Shown: piece by piece, positions 28,594-38,003 of the stretch
Layout of the letters: every line of letters starts with the position of its first letter
How positions within the stretch are numbered: position 1 is the stretch's first letter
Assembly: GCF_019216885.1 (NCBI RefSeq)
Contig: NZ_JAAQRC020000001.1
Location: forward strand, 2,666,001 to 2,730,000
Source of the DNA: Methylobacterium sp. SyP6R
GTDB lineage: Bacteria; Pseudomonadota; Alphaproteobacteria; Rhizobiales; Beijerinckiaceae
Reading direction: 5' to 3'
Length of the DNA stretch: 64,000 bases
Position numbers and translations under genes: made by a program
The notes under the pieces: generated by a model
Told to the model about the DNA's origin: nothing
Database searches by the model: none
The model's input: only the letters and a program-made list of their open reading frames with translations

Positions 28594-29514
28594 TCAATGC
28601 CGTCCTTCCGGAGCCGTGATGTCCCGCACCCCGTCGCCCAGGAGGTTGATGCCGAGCACCAGGACCAGCAAGGCCACGCCCGGGATGGTGATGACCCAGG
28701 GCTGGAAGAACATGTACTGCTTGCCCTCGGCGATCATCAGGCCCCAGGACGGCAGCGGCGGCTGCACGCCCAGCCCGAGGAAGGAGAGCGCCGCTTCGAG
28801 CAGGATGGCGTGCGCCATCTCCAGGGTCGCCACCACGATCAGCGCGTTGAGGATGTTGGGCAGGATTTCTTGCGCGAGAATCCGCACCGGCCCGAAGCCC
28901 GAGGCCTTGGCGGCGGCGACGAAATCCTGGCCCCGCACCTGCCGGGTCGCCGCGCGGGTGACCACCGCGAAGCGGTCCCAGAGCAGGAAGCCGAGCACCA
29001 GCACCACCACCTTCAGCGAACCGCCGACGAGCGAGGCCATGGCGAGCGCCACCAGCACCACCGGCATGGCGAGCCGGGTGGTGACGATGTAGCTCACCAC
29101 CGCGTCGACCCGGCCGCCGTAATAGCCGGCGAGCACGCCGAGCGTCGTGCCGATGATCCCCGAGATCAGGGCGGCGGAGAGCCCGATCAGCAGCGAGATC
29201 TGGCTGCCGTAGATCAGGCGGCTCAAGTAATCGCGCCCGAGCTTGTCGGTGCCGAGCCAGTGCTCCATGCTGCCCTTGGCGTGCCAGATCGGCGGGATCA
29301 GCCGGCGCGACACGTCCTGCGCGTAAGGGTCGTGCGGGGCGATGAGGGGGGCGGCGAGCGCGACGAGCACCACGAGCCCGACGAGGCCGCCCCCGATCAG
29401 GAAGCCGCCATGGGACAGGCCGCGCCGCAGCGCGATCATCGCGGGAGAGCGAGCCGGAGGCAGGACGGTCTCGGCGGGAGCCGGGACGGCGGGGGAGGCG
29501 GGCCGGGTGGTCAT
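28594..29514 (-). CDS. Peptide ABC transporter permease (DppC-like)
   Basis: The 306-residue inner-membrane protein has about six transmembrane helices. Its conserved loop ARGQDFVAAAKASGFGPVRILAQEILPN (written here for position only) lies near residues 200-225 and docks onto the ATPase. The N-terminal cytoplasmic segment before the first helix is typical of DppC. Its start overlaps the stop of the DppB-like gene by 4 bases. It forms the channel with DppB. Confidence 0.91.
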   Translation of the reverse strand: MTTRPASPAVPAPAETVLPPARSPAMIALRRGLSHGGFLIGGGLVGLVVLVALAAPLIAPHDPYAQDVSRRLIPPIWHAKGSMEHWLGTDKLGRDYLSRLIYGSQISLLIGLSAALISGIIGTTLGVLAGYYGGRVDAVVSYIVTTRLAMPVVLVALAMASLVGGSLKVVVLVLGFLLWDRFAVVTRAATRQVRGQDFVAAAKASGFGPVRILAQEILPNILNALIVVATLEMAHAILLEAALSFLGLGVQPPLPSWGLMIAEGKQYMFFQPWVITIPGVALLVLVLGINLLGDGVRDITAPEGRH

Positions 29515-30425
29515 GCGCGCAGCCTCGGATCCAGGAGGGCGTTGAGGAGGTCGGCGGCGAGCGTGAGCGCGATGTAGATCATCGCCAGCACCAGCACGAT
29601 CGCCTGGACGACGGGGAAATCGTTGCGGGCGATCGATTCCCAGGCGAGCTGGCCGAGGCCCTGGAGCGAGAACACCGCCTCGATCACGATCGAGCCGCCG
29701 AGCATGAAGCCGAACTGCACCGCGGCGAGCGCGATCACCGGGATCACCGCGTTGCGGAGCGCGTGGCGGATCAGGATCTTGCGCGGCGGCAGCCCCTTGG
29801 CCCGGGCGGTGCGGACGTAGTCCGAGGACAGGACCTCCAGCATCCCGTTGCGGGTGAGCCGCATCACCGCCGGCATCGCGTAGTAGCCCAGTGCCACCGC
29901 CGGCAGGATGAAGTTCTTCCAGGATCCATTGCCGGAGGCCGGCAGCCAGCGCAGGTTGACGGAGAAGATCATGATCAGGGTGAGGCCGAACCAGAAGCTC
30001 GGCATCGCCTGGCCCAGCACCGAGACGGCGAGCGCCGTCCGGTCGATCCAGGTGTCGCGGTAGAACGCCGCCAGCACCCCGAGCGGGATCGCCACCAGCA
30101 GGGCGACGGCCAGCGCGATGACCCCGAGTGTCAGGGTCACGGGCATCCGGGAGGCGAGCAGGTCGGTGACCGGCTCGGGGAAGTAGAACGAGCGCCCGAA
30201 ATCGAAGTGGAGCGCGTTCCAGGCCCAGGTGCCGAACTGGACCACGAGCGGCTGGTCGAGCCCGTGCTGCACGCGGACCGCGGCGATCTGCTCGCCCGTG
30301 GCCTCCGGGCCGGCGATGGCGGTGGCGAGGTCGCCCGAGAGGTGGAGGAGCAGGAAGCTCGCCACCGAGACGGTCAGCGCGACGCAGATCGCGACGAGGA
30401 TGCGCCGCAGCGCGAAGCCCAGCAT
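29511..30425 (-). CDS. Peptide ABC transporter permease (DppB-like)
   Basis: The 304-residue protein begins MLGFALRRILVAI and has six predicted transmembrane helices. The DppB-type cytoplasmic loop DYVRTARAKGLPPRKIL is located near residue 205. The gene lies 10 bases after the binding-protein gene and overlaps the DppC-like gene, so all three are cotranscribed on the minus strand. Confidence 0.91.
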   Translation of the reverse strand: MLGFALRRILVAICVALTVSVASFLLLHLSGDLATAIAGPEATGEQIAAVRVQHGLDQPLVVQFGTWAWNALHFDFGRSFYFPEPVTDLLASRMPVTLTLGVIALAVALLVAIPLGVLAAFYRDTWIDRTALAVSVLGQAMPSFWFGLTLIMIFSVNLRWLPASGNGSWKNFILPAVALGYYAMPAVMRLTRNGMLEVLSSDYVRTARAKGLPPRKILIRHALRNAVIPVIALAAVQFGFMLGGSIVIEAVFSLQGLGQLAWESIARNDFPVVQAIVLVLAMIYIALTLAADLLNALLDPRLRA

Positions 30426-30435
30426 GGCGCGTCCC

Positions 30436-31971
30436 CTACTTCTTCCACGAGGCCGCGAAGAAGCGCGGTACCTCGTCGGTCTGCGCGGTGAAGTTCAGGT
30501 CCGCCGTGAAGGCGTAGTTCGACGGATAGGAGAACATCGGCAGGGCGTAGGCTTCGGCCGCGATGCGCGTCAGCGCCTCCTTGTACTTCGCCTTGCGGAC
30601 CGCCGGATCGATGCTGGTGTCGCCGGCCTGGAGATCGGCGATCACCGCGGGATCGCGGGCCAGATCCTCCTCGCCGCCACGAAAGTAGGTGCCGGTGAAG
30701 GCCGAGACGTCGTTGATCGAGAACGAGCCCCAGGTCTGGTAGCCGATCGAGGTCTTGCCGGCCCGCATCGCGTCGCGCATGGCGGCGTAGCGCAGGTAGT
30801 TGAGCTTCGCCCGGATGCCGACGGCGCGCAGGTAGCCGATCACGGCCTCGGCATAGTCGCGCTCGCGATAGGCGGAGAGGTCGATGTCGATGCCGTTGCC
30901 GTAGCCGGCCTCCTTGAGGAGCGCCCGCGCCTTGGCGGGATCGTAGGCGTAAGTGGGCACGCCCTCCTCGGTGCAGCCGAACTGCTCGATGAAGCAGAGC
31001 GCGTTCATCACCCGGGAGCCGCCGCGCACCAGGTTGTCGACCATCGCCTTGCGGTCGATGGCGTGGGCGATCGCCTGGCGCACCCGCACGTCCTTGAGCG
31101 GCGAGTTCTCCATCGCCCGGCCCGCTACGTCGAATTGCAGGAAGCCGACCCGCATCGTCTCGGCGGAGACCACCGTCAGGGTGGGATCGCGCTTGAGCTG
31201 CTCGGCCTGGTCGGTCGGCACCCGCCAGATCCAGTCGACGCCGCCGGTCATCAATTCGGCCATCCGGCTGTCGCCGTCGGGGATGATGCGGAATTCGAGC
31301 TTGCCGATCTTCGCCTGCCCGATCGGGCTGCCCGGCCAGTACTTGTCGTTGCGCACCATCTTCACGCCCTTGCCGCTCTCGGTCGAGACGATGCGGTAGG
31401 GGCCGGTGCCGACCGGCGCCTTGCTGAAGCCGGCCAGACCCACTCGTTTGAAGTAGGCGGCGGGCAGGATCGGGGTCGGGCCGGCGAGGTATTCGAGGGC
31501 GGCCGGGAACGGCGCCTTGAGATGGATGCGCACGCTGTGCGGGCCGGTCACCTCGGTCGACTTCATCCAGTCGACGTTGCCCTTGGTGACGACCTTGGCC
31601 TCGGGCGTCAGCACGTAGTTGAACGTGAAGGCGACATCCTCGGGCGTCAGCGGATCGCCGTTGTGAAAGGTCACGCCGTCGCGGATCGTGAGGTCGAGCG
31701 TCACCGGATCGACCCAGGTCCAGGCGGTGGCCAGCATCGGCTGGTGCTCGCCGGTCTTCGGGTCGCGGTAGAGGAGCGTGTCCCAGACGTTGCGGGCCAG
31801 GATCACGCCCTCGCGCAGGTTGTTGTGGTAGGGGCTCAGGTTCTCCGGCTCGCTGTCGGAGGCGTAGACCAGGGTGTCGTTGGCCTTGCCGGCCAGCGCA
31901 GGTCCCGCGATCCCGGCGAGGAGGAGGCCCGTCAGGAGGGCGCCGGCCCTGCGCATCCGTCCCGTCTGCAT
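30436..31971 (-). CDS. Peptide ABC transporter substrate-binding protein
   Basis: The 511-residue family 5 solute-binding protein has a leader MQTGRMRRAGALLTGLLLAG ending at PALAG. The family pattern follows: LTIRDGVTFHNGDPLTPEDVAFTF near residue 95-118 and later VRVRQAIAHAIDRKAMVDN. Upstream in-frame ATGs at 32028 and 32169 would add a basic extension that fits a leader less well, so 31971 is chosen. The protein binds peptides or related ligands in the periplasm. The LysR regulator is transcribed divergently from the far side of a 212-base spacer that should hold both promoters. Confidence 0.9.
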   Translation of the reverse strand: MQTGRMRRAGALLTGLLLAGIAGPALAGKANDTLVYASDSEPENLSPYHNNLREGVILARNVWDTLLYRDPKTGEHQPMLATAWTWVDPVTLDLTIRDGVTFHNGDPLTPEDVAFTFNYVLTPEAKVVTKGNVDWMKSTEVTGPHSVRIHLKAPFPAALEYLAGPTPILPAAYFKRVGLAGFSKAPVGTGPYRIVSTESGKGVKMVRNDKYWPGSPIGQAKIGKLEFRIIPDGDSRMAELMTGGVDWIWRVPTDQAEQLKRDPTLTVVSAETMRVGFLQFDVAGRAMENSPLKDVRVRQAIAHAIDRKAMVDNLVRGGSRVMNALCFIEQFGCTEEGVPTYAYDPAKARALLKEAGYGNGIDIDLSAYRERDYAEAVIGYLRAVGIRAKLNYLRYAAMRDAMRAGKTSIGYQTWGSFSINDVSAFTGTYFRGGEEDLARDPAVIADLQAGDTSIDPAVRKAKYKEALTRIAAEAYALPMFSYPSNYAFTADLNFTAQTDEVPRFFAASWKK

Positions 31972-32183
31972 GAGGCGCGTCCGTTCCTTGCCTACCCGCA
32001 CTTGGCCCGCTTCGATCCGTGTCGACATGTCGGCTCCGCCTCGTCGGGGGCAGCGTGGGCGTCTCCACCCGTCATGTTGCACTGCCGCAAAATTCACCCT
32101 GCCAGGATGTTGCGCAGAACCTATCGCAGCAAGTCGAATTTTTCGATAGGATCGTTGCCGAAACGGCAAGGCATGGGGTGGCG

Positions 32184-33116
32184 ATGCAGACGACGGCGTT
32201 GCGCTACTTCCTGGCGGTCGCCCGCGAGGGCACGATCGCGGCGGCCTCCGCCCGGCTCAACGTCGCGCCCTCGGCGATCAGCCGGCAGATCGCCAACCTG
32301 GAGGCGGAGCTGGCCTGCCCCCTGTTCGAGCGGCGGCCCCGCGGCATGGTGCTGAGCCAGGCCGGCGAGCTGCTGGCCCGCCACGCCCATCAGGTATTGG
32401 CGAGCGCCGAGCAGGTCGTCACCGAGATCCAGGAACTGGAGGGCCTGCAGCGCGGCCTGGTGCGCATCGCCACCACCGAGGCCTTCGCCATCGACCTCGT
32501 GCCGGGCGTGATCGCAGCGTTCCATGCCCGCCATCCGGGCATCCGCTTCGAGCTGAGCGCGCTGCCGCCGGGCCAGGCGACCCAGAGGGTGGTGCAGGGC
32601 GAGGCCGATATCGGGCTCACCTTCAGCCTGGAGCCCTCCACCGACACGGCGGTGGCCTACCGCAACAGCCTCGACATGGTGGCCCTGTGCGCGCCCGACC
32701 ATCCGCTCGCCGAACGAAGACTGATCGGGCTCACCGACCTCGCCGCCTATCCGGTCGCGCTCCTGCCCCGGGACACGACCCTGCGCACCATCCTCGACGC
32801 GGCCTGCGCGGCGGAGGGCATCGCCATCGAACCGGTGCTCAGCGCGAACGTGCTCTCGGCCATCCTGCCCTTCGTGCGCGTCACAAGCGGCCTGACCCTG
32901 ATGTCGTCGATCGCGCTCCAGGGCCAGGTCGGGCGCGGCGAGTTCCGGGTGCTGCCGATCCGGTCCCGCCGCAGCCTGGCCCGCGGCATCGAGGTCCAGA
33001 CCATGCGCGACCGGCGCCTGCCGCGGGCGGTGCAGGCCTTCCTGTCGGTGCTGGTGGCGGCGTTGCCGCCTATGGGGGATGGCGACGGTACCGCCAGGGG
33101 CTCGACCGATGTTTAA
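32184..33116 (+). CDS. LysR-family transcriptional regulator
   Basis: The 310-residue protein has the N-terminal winged helix (ALRYFLAVAREGTIAAASARLNVAPSAISRQ spans residues about 4-34) and a periplasmic-binding-like effector domain with RGLVRIATTEAFA. The ATG at 32184 is chosen from family alignment. It is divergent from the peptide-transporter operon. LysR regulators usually control the adjacent divergent operon in response to a small ligand, so it is a likely regulator of peptide uptake here. A low-GC stretch around 32135-32165 in the shared spacer is the best candidate operator and promoter zone. Confidence 0.92.
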   Translation: MQTTALRYFLAVAREGTIAAASARLNVAPSAISRQIANLEAELACPLFERRPRGMVLSQAGELLARHAHQVLASAEQVVTEIQELEGLQRGLVRIATTEAFAIDLVPGVIAAFHARHPGIRFELSALPPGQATQRVVQGEADIGLTFSLEPSTDTAVAYRNSLDMVALCAPDHPLAERRLIGLTDLAAYPVALLPRDTTLRTILDAACAAEGIAIEPVLSANVLSAILPFVRVTSGLTLMSSIALQGQVGRGEFRVLPIRSRRSLARGIEVQTMRDRRLPRAVQAFLSVLVAALPPMGDGDGTARGSTDV

Positions 33117-33239
33117 GTCAATATTAATAATGTCATTGGGTTGCCTAGTCCGAATGGACGATATACTCGTTCTTGCCAAGTGATCTGGGCGCTATATATC
33201 GACGAATGACTGTTGTTCCCTGTCTGGAAACCGTTCGTC

Positions 33240-34937
33240 ATGTCGGGTCGAACTCCTGGGCTTCCTGCGATGTCCCTGGCCATGCGCAGCAGCCTGATCG
33301 GGATCGTCATCCTCTTGCTGGCGATCGGCGGTGTGGTCGGCAGCATCATGCGCGAGGTCGAGGCGGAGATGCTGCGCCACGCGACGGACACCCTCGGCGG
33401 CAACCTCCGCCTGCTCAGGCAGACCCTGGCCGACGAGGGCGGCGCGCCGCATTTCGCGCTGCGGGACGGTCGCCTGGCGATCGGATCGCACGTCGTCGGC
33501 CCCGCCGACCCGGCGGTGGACCGGGTGCGCGACATCCTCGGCGGCACGGCGACGGTGTTCCAGGGCGATCGGCGGATCGCCACCAACGTGGTCAATCCCG
33601 ACGGGTCCCGCGCCGTCGGCACCACCCTGGCGCAGGGGCCCGTCTACCAGGCGGTGCTGGTGCGGGGCGAGACCTTCCGCGGCGAGGCGACCATCCTGGG
33701 CGTCCCGTACCTGACCATCTACGAGCCGATCCGGGATGCCGGCGGTTCGGTGATCGGGGTCCTCTATGCCGGCGTCAAGAAGGGCGACTACTACGCCCTG
33801 ATCGATCGCCTGAAGGCCCAGTCGGCCGGCTTCGGCCTCGTGCTGGCGCTGGCCGGCGCCGTCGTGCTGTGGCTCAGCCTGCGCCGGGCCGTCGCGCCCC
33901 TGCGCCAGCTCGACGCGGCGATGCGCCGGCTGGCGGCGGGGGACGCCACGACCGCGATCCCCGGCGCCGGGCGGCGCGACGAGGTCGGCGCGATGGCCGC
34001 CGCCGTGCAGGTGTTCAAGGAGGGCATGGTGCGGACCAGGGCCCTGGAGGAGGAGACGGCGCTCGCCCGCGCCTCGGCCGAGGCGCAGCGCCGCGCCGGC
34101 ATGCGTGAGATGGCCGAGGCGTTCGAGCGGTCGGTCGGCGGGATCCTCTCCCAGGTCTCGGCCTCCGCGACCGACCTCCAGGACACCGCCATGACCATGA
34201 ACGCGACCGCGACGGCGACCGCCGCCCGGTCCACCGCCGTGTCGAATGCGGCCGAGGAGGCCTCCTCGAATGTCGGCACCGTGGCGGCGGCCACCGAGCA
34301 GCTCGGCGCCTCGGTCGAGGAGATCGGCCGCCAGGTCGACGGGTCGGCCCGGCTGACCCGGGCGACGGTCGCGGAGGTCGGCGAGAGCGCGGCCCGCGTC
34401 CAGGCTCTGGCGGAGGCCGCTTCGCGCATCGGCGACGTGGCCGGGCTGATCTCGTCCATCGCCGCCCAGACCAACCTGCTCGCGCTCAATGCCACCATCG
34501 AGGCGGCCCGCGCGGGATCCGCCGGCCGCGGCTTCGCGGTGGTGGCGGCGGAGGTGAAGGCGCTCGCCGGCCAGACCGCACGGGCGACCGAGGAGATCAC
34601 CACTCAGATCGCGGCGATCCAGGCCTCGACCGGTCGCGCGGCGGGGGCGATCGGCGGCATCACGGTGCGGATCGAGGAGATCTCGGGCGTCGCCGCCTCC
34701 ATCGCTGCGGCGGTGGAGCAGCAGGGCGCGGCGACCCGGGAGATCGTCCGCAACGTCGTGGAGGCTGCGGCCGGGACCGGCGCGGTGACGGCCAACATCG
34801 TCGGGGTGGCGGAGGCCGCCGAGGAGACCGGGGCGGCGGCGGGCCAGGTGCTGTCGGCGGCCTCCACCCTGTCGCGTCACTCCGCGCATCTCTCGGCGGA
34901 GGTGGCGCGCTTCCTCGACACCGTGCGGGCGGCGTGA
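33240..34937 (+). CDS. Methyl-accepting chemotaxis protein with single Cache-type sensor
   Basis: The 565-residue chemoreceptor has TM1 at about 18-36, a periplasmic sCache-like domain of about 150 residues ([32 protein letters not shown]), TM2 at about 195-213, a HAMP domain ([15 protein letters not shown]) and the signalling hairpin tip [19 protein letters not shown]. No CheR-tethering C-terminal pentapeptide is seen. The frame is open to a TTG at 33213, but the ATG at 33240 is the better start. It senses a small extracellular ligand, perhaps a carboxylate, and signals to CheA. It is not next to other che genes. Confidence 0.9.
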   Translation: MSGRTPGLPAMSLAMRSSLIGIVILLLAIGGVVGSIMREVEAEMLRHATDTLGGNLRLLRQTLADEGGAPHFALRDGRLAIGSHVVGPADPAVDRVRDILGGTATVFQGDRRIATNVVNPDGSRAVGTTLAQGPVYQAVLVRGETFRGEATILGVPYLTIYEPIRDAGGSVIGVLYAGVKKGDYYALIDRLKAQSAGFGLVLALAGAVVLWLSLRRAVAPLRQLDAAMRRLAAGDATTAIPGAGRRDEVGAMAAAVQVFKEGMVRTRALEEETALARASAEAQRRAGMREMAEAFERSVGGILSQVSASATDLQDTAMTMNATATATAARSTAVSNAAEEASSNVGTVAAATEQLGASVEEIGRQVDGSARLTRATVAEVGESAARVQALAEAASRIGDVAGLISSIAAQTNLLALNATIEAARAGSAGRGFAVVAAEVKALAGQTARATEEITTQIAAIQASTGRAAGAIGGITVRIEEISGVAASIAAAVEQQGAATREIVRNVVEAAAGTGAVTANIVGVAEAAEETGAAAGQVLSAASTLSRHSAHLSAEVARFLDTVRAA

Positions 34938-35033
34938 CGGCGGGGCGGCGGAGTTGACGGGCCGTCCCCGCCCGCGGATGATCGCCGCCATGCCTGCTGG
35001 CGATTCCTCGACCGCGATGGCGGCCCCGGACCG

Positions 35034-35432
35034 ATGACCTCGATCGCCGGCCTGCCCGACTTTCTCCTCTATCTCGGTACCGCCGCGGGCCTGACCGGCC
35101 TGTACCTCGCCGTCTACACCCTCGCCACGGCGCATAACGAGCTGGCGCTGATCCGCCGGGACGTGACGGCGGCCTCGGTGTCGCTCGGCGGCAGCCTCCT
35201 CGGCTTCGCCCTGCCGCTGGCGGTGGCGATCTACAATGCGGCGTCCGTGCTCGACTGCCTGGTCTGGGGCCTCGTCGCCCTGGTGGTGCAGATCGCGGTC
35301 TACTGGCTCGTCCGCCTCGTCCTGCCGGACCTGTCGCGGCGGATCGAGGAGGACCGGATGGCGGCGGCCGTCCTGCTCGGCGCCGCCGCCCTGGCCGGCG
35401 GCGTGCTCAACGCCGCCTCGATGACCTATTGA
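35034..35432 (+). CDS. DUF350 membrane protein (YjfL-like)
   Basis: The 132-residue protein is almost entirely four transmembrane helices, with the DUF350 pattern of a Gly-rich second helix (SVSLGGSLLGFALPLAVA) after an ELALIRRDVTAA loop. The next two genes are DUF1190 and a glutathionylspermidine-synthase-like gene, the same order as yjfL-yjfM-yjfC in Escherichia coli. The function of the set is not established; envelope stress or polyamine-linked roles have been suggested from family membership. Confidence 0.85.
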   Translation: MTSIAGLPDFLLYLGTAAGLTGLYLAVYTLATAHNELALIRRDVTAASVSLGGSLLGFALPLAVAIYNAASVLDCLVWGLVALVVQIAVYWLVRLVLPDLSRRIEEDRMAAAVLLGAAALAGGVLNAASMTY

Positions 35433-35456
35433 GGGTCGCATGAGCGCTGAGGTCTC

Positions 35457-36107
35457 ATGAGTGCTCTTGCCCCGGACCCGGCCCGCCGCTCCAAGCGCTC
35501 GGCCACGATCTCCCTGGTGCTCGTCGCCGGTGCCGGCGCCGCGGCCTTCGCGCTGGCCCGCCTCGATTCCTCGCAGCGGGACGAGGACGTGTTGGTCTAC
35601 GGCAGCTTGGGCGCCTGCATCGCCGAGCGGGTGCGCAGCGCCCAGGCCTGCACGGAGGCCGAGGCGGCGGCCCGCGCCGCCTACGCGGCGAGCGCGCCGC
35701 GCTACGAGACCCTGGCCGATTGCGAGCGCCATCACGGCCCCGGCGGCTGCGTCCCGGGCGAGACGGTGACGGCGGCGGCGCAAGGGCGCTTCCTCCCGGC
35801 GATGGCCGCTTTCATGATGGGGCGGACCGACGAGCAGGACCTGCCGGTCCAGCCGCTCTACGCCCACGCCCCGCAGGAGGAGCGGCACGCTCATGGCGGC
35901 GGATATGCCGGCGGCTACTGCACCGGCTCGGGCGCCCGGATTTTTTCCGCGGGCGGCAGCTCGCGGGCCCATGTCCCAGCCAGCGTTGCCCGCAGCACCG
36001 CCTCGACGCCCCGCACCATCGCCCGCGGCGGCTTCGGCGGGACCGGGCGGGCGGTCGCGGCGGCAAGCAGCGGACCAAGTAGCGGGCACGGATCCGGGGG
36101 CGGCTGA
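35457..36107 (+). CDS. DUF1190 protein (YgiB/YjfM-like)
   Basis: The 216-residue product has an N-terminal membrane anchor or lipoprotein-like helix (TISLVLVAGAGAAAFAL). It then has the DUF1190 segment with DCERHHGPGGCVPGE, and a C-terminal tail rich in Gly, Ser and Ala (SSGPSSGHGSGGG). DUF1190 proteins are inner-membrane or periplasmic and nearly always precede an ATP-grasp glutathionylspermidine-synthase-like gene. The stop overlaps the next start by one base. The function is unknown. Confidence 0.83.
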   Translation: MSALAPDPARRSKRSATISLVLVAGAGAAAFALARLDSSQRDEDVLVYGSLGACIAERVRSAQACTEAEAAARAAYAASAPRYETLADCERHHGPGGCVPGETVTAAAQGRFLPAMAAFMMGRTDEQDLPVQPLYAHAPQEERHAHGGGYAGGYCTGSGARIFSAGGSSRAHVPASVARSTASTPRTIARGGFGGTGRAVAAASSGPSSGHGSGGG

Positions 36108-37282
36108 TGCGCCGCGTCGCCAGCCCCGAGCGGCCGGACTGGCGCGAGCACGCGGCCTGCGCCGGGTTCCACTTCCACTCCTTCGACGGCGCGCCCTACT
36201 GGGACGAGAGCGCGCATTACGCCTTCAGCCTCGCGGAGATCGAGCGGGACATCGAGGAGCCGAGCCGCGAGTTGCACGCGCTCTGCCTCGCCTTCGTCGA
36301 GCGGGCGGTGGAGGACGGCGCGATCCTCGCCTCCCTGGCGATCCCCGACCACGCCTGGGACGCGATCCGGACGAGCTGGCGCCGGCGCGACCCCGGCCTC
36401 TACGGCCGCCTCGACCTCAGCTATGGCGGTGCCGGCACCGGGCCGGCGAAGCTCCTGGAATACAATGCCGACACGCCGACCGCGCTTTACGAGAGCGCGG
36501 TGTTCCAGTGGCTCTGGCTCGAGGATGGCCTCGCCCGGGGCCGCCTGCCTTCGGGCTCAGACCAGTTCAACGCGCTGCACGAGCGGCTGGTCGCGCGTCT
36601 CGCGACCGTCGCCGCCACCCTCCGCACCCCCGGCATCGCCTTCGCGGCCTTTGCCGACGCGCCGGAGGATCGCGGCACGGTCGCCTACCTCCAGGATTGC
36701 GCCCTCCAGGCCGGCCTGTCCGCGCCGTTCCTGCCGGTCGAGGCGATCGGGCTCGATGCCGAAGGCTGGTTCGTCGATGGGGCCGGGCACCCGATCGAGG
36801 CTCTGTTCAAGCTCTATCCGTGGGAATGGATCTTTGCCGATCCGTTCGGCCGCGCGGTCGGTCCCTCGCCGACCCGCTTCATCGAGCCGCCCTGGAAGGC
36901 GGTCCTCTCCAACAAGGGAATGCTCGCCCATCTCTGGGCGATGGCGCCGGGCCATCCGAACCTGCTGCCGGCCTTCTTCGAGGCGGATCCGGCCAAGGCC
37001 GCCCTCGGCGGGAGCTTCGTCAGGAAACCGATCCATGCCCGGGAGGGCGCCAACGTCCTGATGGTGCAGGACGGCGCCGTCGCGGCGCGGGAGGAGGGGC
37101 CGTACGGGGCCGAGGGCTTCATCCGCCAGGGCCTCGCGACGCTGCCGTGCTTCGACGGGCGCCACGCCTTGATCGGCAGCTGGATCGTCGGCGACGAGCC
37201 CGCGGGCTTATGCCTGCGCGAGGGCGACGGGCCGATCACCACGGACCGGGCCCGCTTCGTGCCGCACATCATCGACCCGTGA
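36107..37282 (+). CDS. Glutathionylspermidine-synthase-like ATP-grasp protein (YgiC/YjfC-like)
   Basis: The 391-residue protein matches the GSP_synth preATP-grasp/ATP-grasp family, with WDESAHYAF, LLEYNADTPTALYES, NLLPAFFE and KPIHAREGANV typical of it. It lacks the amidase domain of bifunctional glutathionylspermidine synthetase, as YgiC and YjfC do. The family forms amide bonds with ATP; the stand-alone members have no confirmed substrate and may ligate a peptide or polyamine. It is the third gene of the DUF350-DUF1190 operon and starts at the last base of the preceding stop codon. Confidence 0.88.
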   Translation: MRRVASPERPDWREHAACAGFHFHSFDGAPYWDESAHYAFSLAEIERDIEEPSRELHALCLAFVERAVEDGAILASLAIPDHAWDAIRTSWRRRDPGLYGRLDLSYGGAGTGPAKLLEYNADTPTALYESAVFQWLWLEDGLARGRLPSGSDQFNALHERLVARLATVAATLRTPGIAFAAFADAPEDRGTVAYLQDCALQAGLSAPFLPVEAIGLDAEGWFVDGAGHPIEALFKLYPWEWIFADPFGRAVGPSPTRFIEPPWKAVLSNKGMLAHLWAMAPGHPNLLPAFFEADPAKAALGGSFVRKPIHAREGANVLMVQDGAVAAREEGPYGAEGFIRQGLATLPCFDGRHALIGSWIVGDEPAGLCLREGDGPITTDRARFVPHIIDP

Positions 37283-37292
37283 CCGGCCCGGG

Positions 37293-38003
37293 TCACGAGC
37301 CGTCGGCGGCGCAGCACCGCCCACCTTCCCGGACCGGGCACAGATCGCCGCAGGACGGCACCCCCGGCAGGCGCTGGCGCAGGCAGCAGGTGCGCCGCCG
37401 CCGGTCGCACAGGGCCCGGGCGAGCGGGCTGAGGGCGCAAGCCGGCCCGCCGCACCAGCCGAGGCAGGTCGCGACCTCCGGGCGGGCCAGGGTCTCGGGC
37501 TCGCCGAGCTCGCGCGCGACGTAGTCGAGGATCACCGCCGCGTTGCCCCAGATCACCCGGGGGGCGATGCCGCATTGCGCCCGGCACAGTTCGACGAAGG
37601 GCCGCAGATGATCCTCGATCAGGCCCGCGAGCCCGGGCGAGCCGCCCTCCGGCGCCTCCGGCCGCACCAGGAACCGGGCCGGGCGGCCCGCCCCGTCGAG
37701 TTCGAGGCGCGTCGTCGCGAAGGTGAGCGGCAGCGGCCGGCCGAGGCGCACGAGCGCCGTCATCGCCGGGGTGGCGAGCGGCGCGAGGTAGAACTGGCTC
37801 CAGTACGAGACGAGCGCCCGCCGGTCGACCGCACCGGACCTCGAGCCGAGCCCGGCCTCGAAGGCGGAGAGGGTGGCGTTAAACACCGCGGGATCGTGCA
37901 GGGCGGAGAGCGGTGTCGCCGCGCGGCCCCCGGGATCGGCGGCGACCCCGTCGCGGTAGGTGCCGAGCGAGGCAGGCACATGGGGTGCGAGGTCGGGGAT
38001 CAT
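37293..38003 (-). CDS. fhuF: FhuF-like siderophore-iron reductase
   Basis: The 236-residue protein ends with a cysteine-rich [2Fe-2S] region typical of FhuF: TCCLRQRLPGVPSCGDLC. In Escherichia coli FhuF the ligands follow C-C-x10-C-x2-C; here the last spacing is x3. Additional cysteines (CLGWCGGPAC) lie just upstream. FhuF reduces ferric hydroxamate siderophores in the cytoplasm to release iron. The start ATG overlaps the stop of the upstream MFS gene by 4 bases, coupling reductase to importer. Confidence 0.85.
   Translation of the reverse strand: MIPDLAPHVPASLGTYRDGVAADPGGRAATPLSALHDPAVFNATLSAFEAGLGSRSGAVDRRALVSYWSQFYLAPLATPAMTALVRLGRPLPLTFATTRLELDGAGRPARFLVRPEAPEGGSPGLAGLIEDHLRPFVELCRAQCGIAPRVIWGNAAVILDYVARELGEPETLARPEVATCLGWCGGPACALSPLARALCDRRRRTCCLRQRLPGVPSCGDLCPVREGGRCCAADGS

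Noticed and set aside
33192..36089. A 965-codon open frame on the minus strand
   Set aside because: It runs antisense across the chemoreceptor, DUF350 and DUF1190 genes. Its composition is Arg/Gly/His-rich low-complexity sequence, a typical GC shadow.
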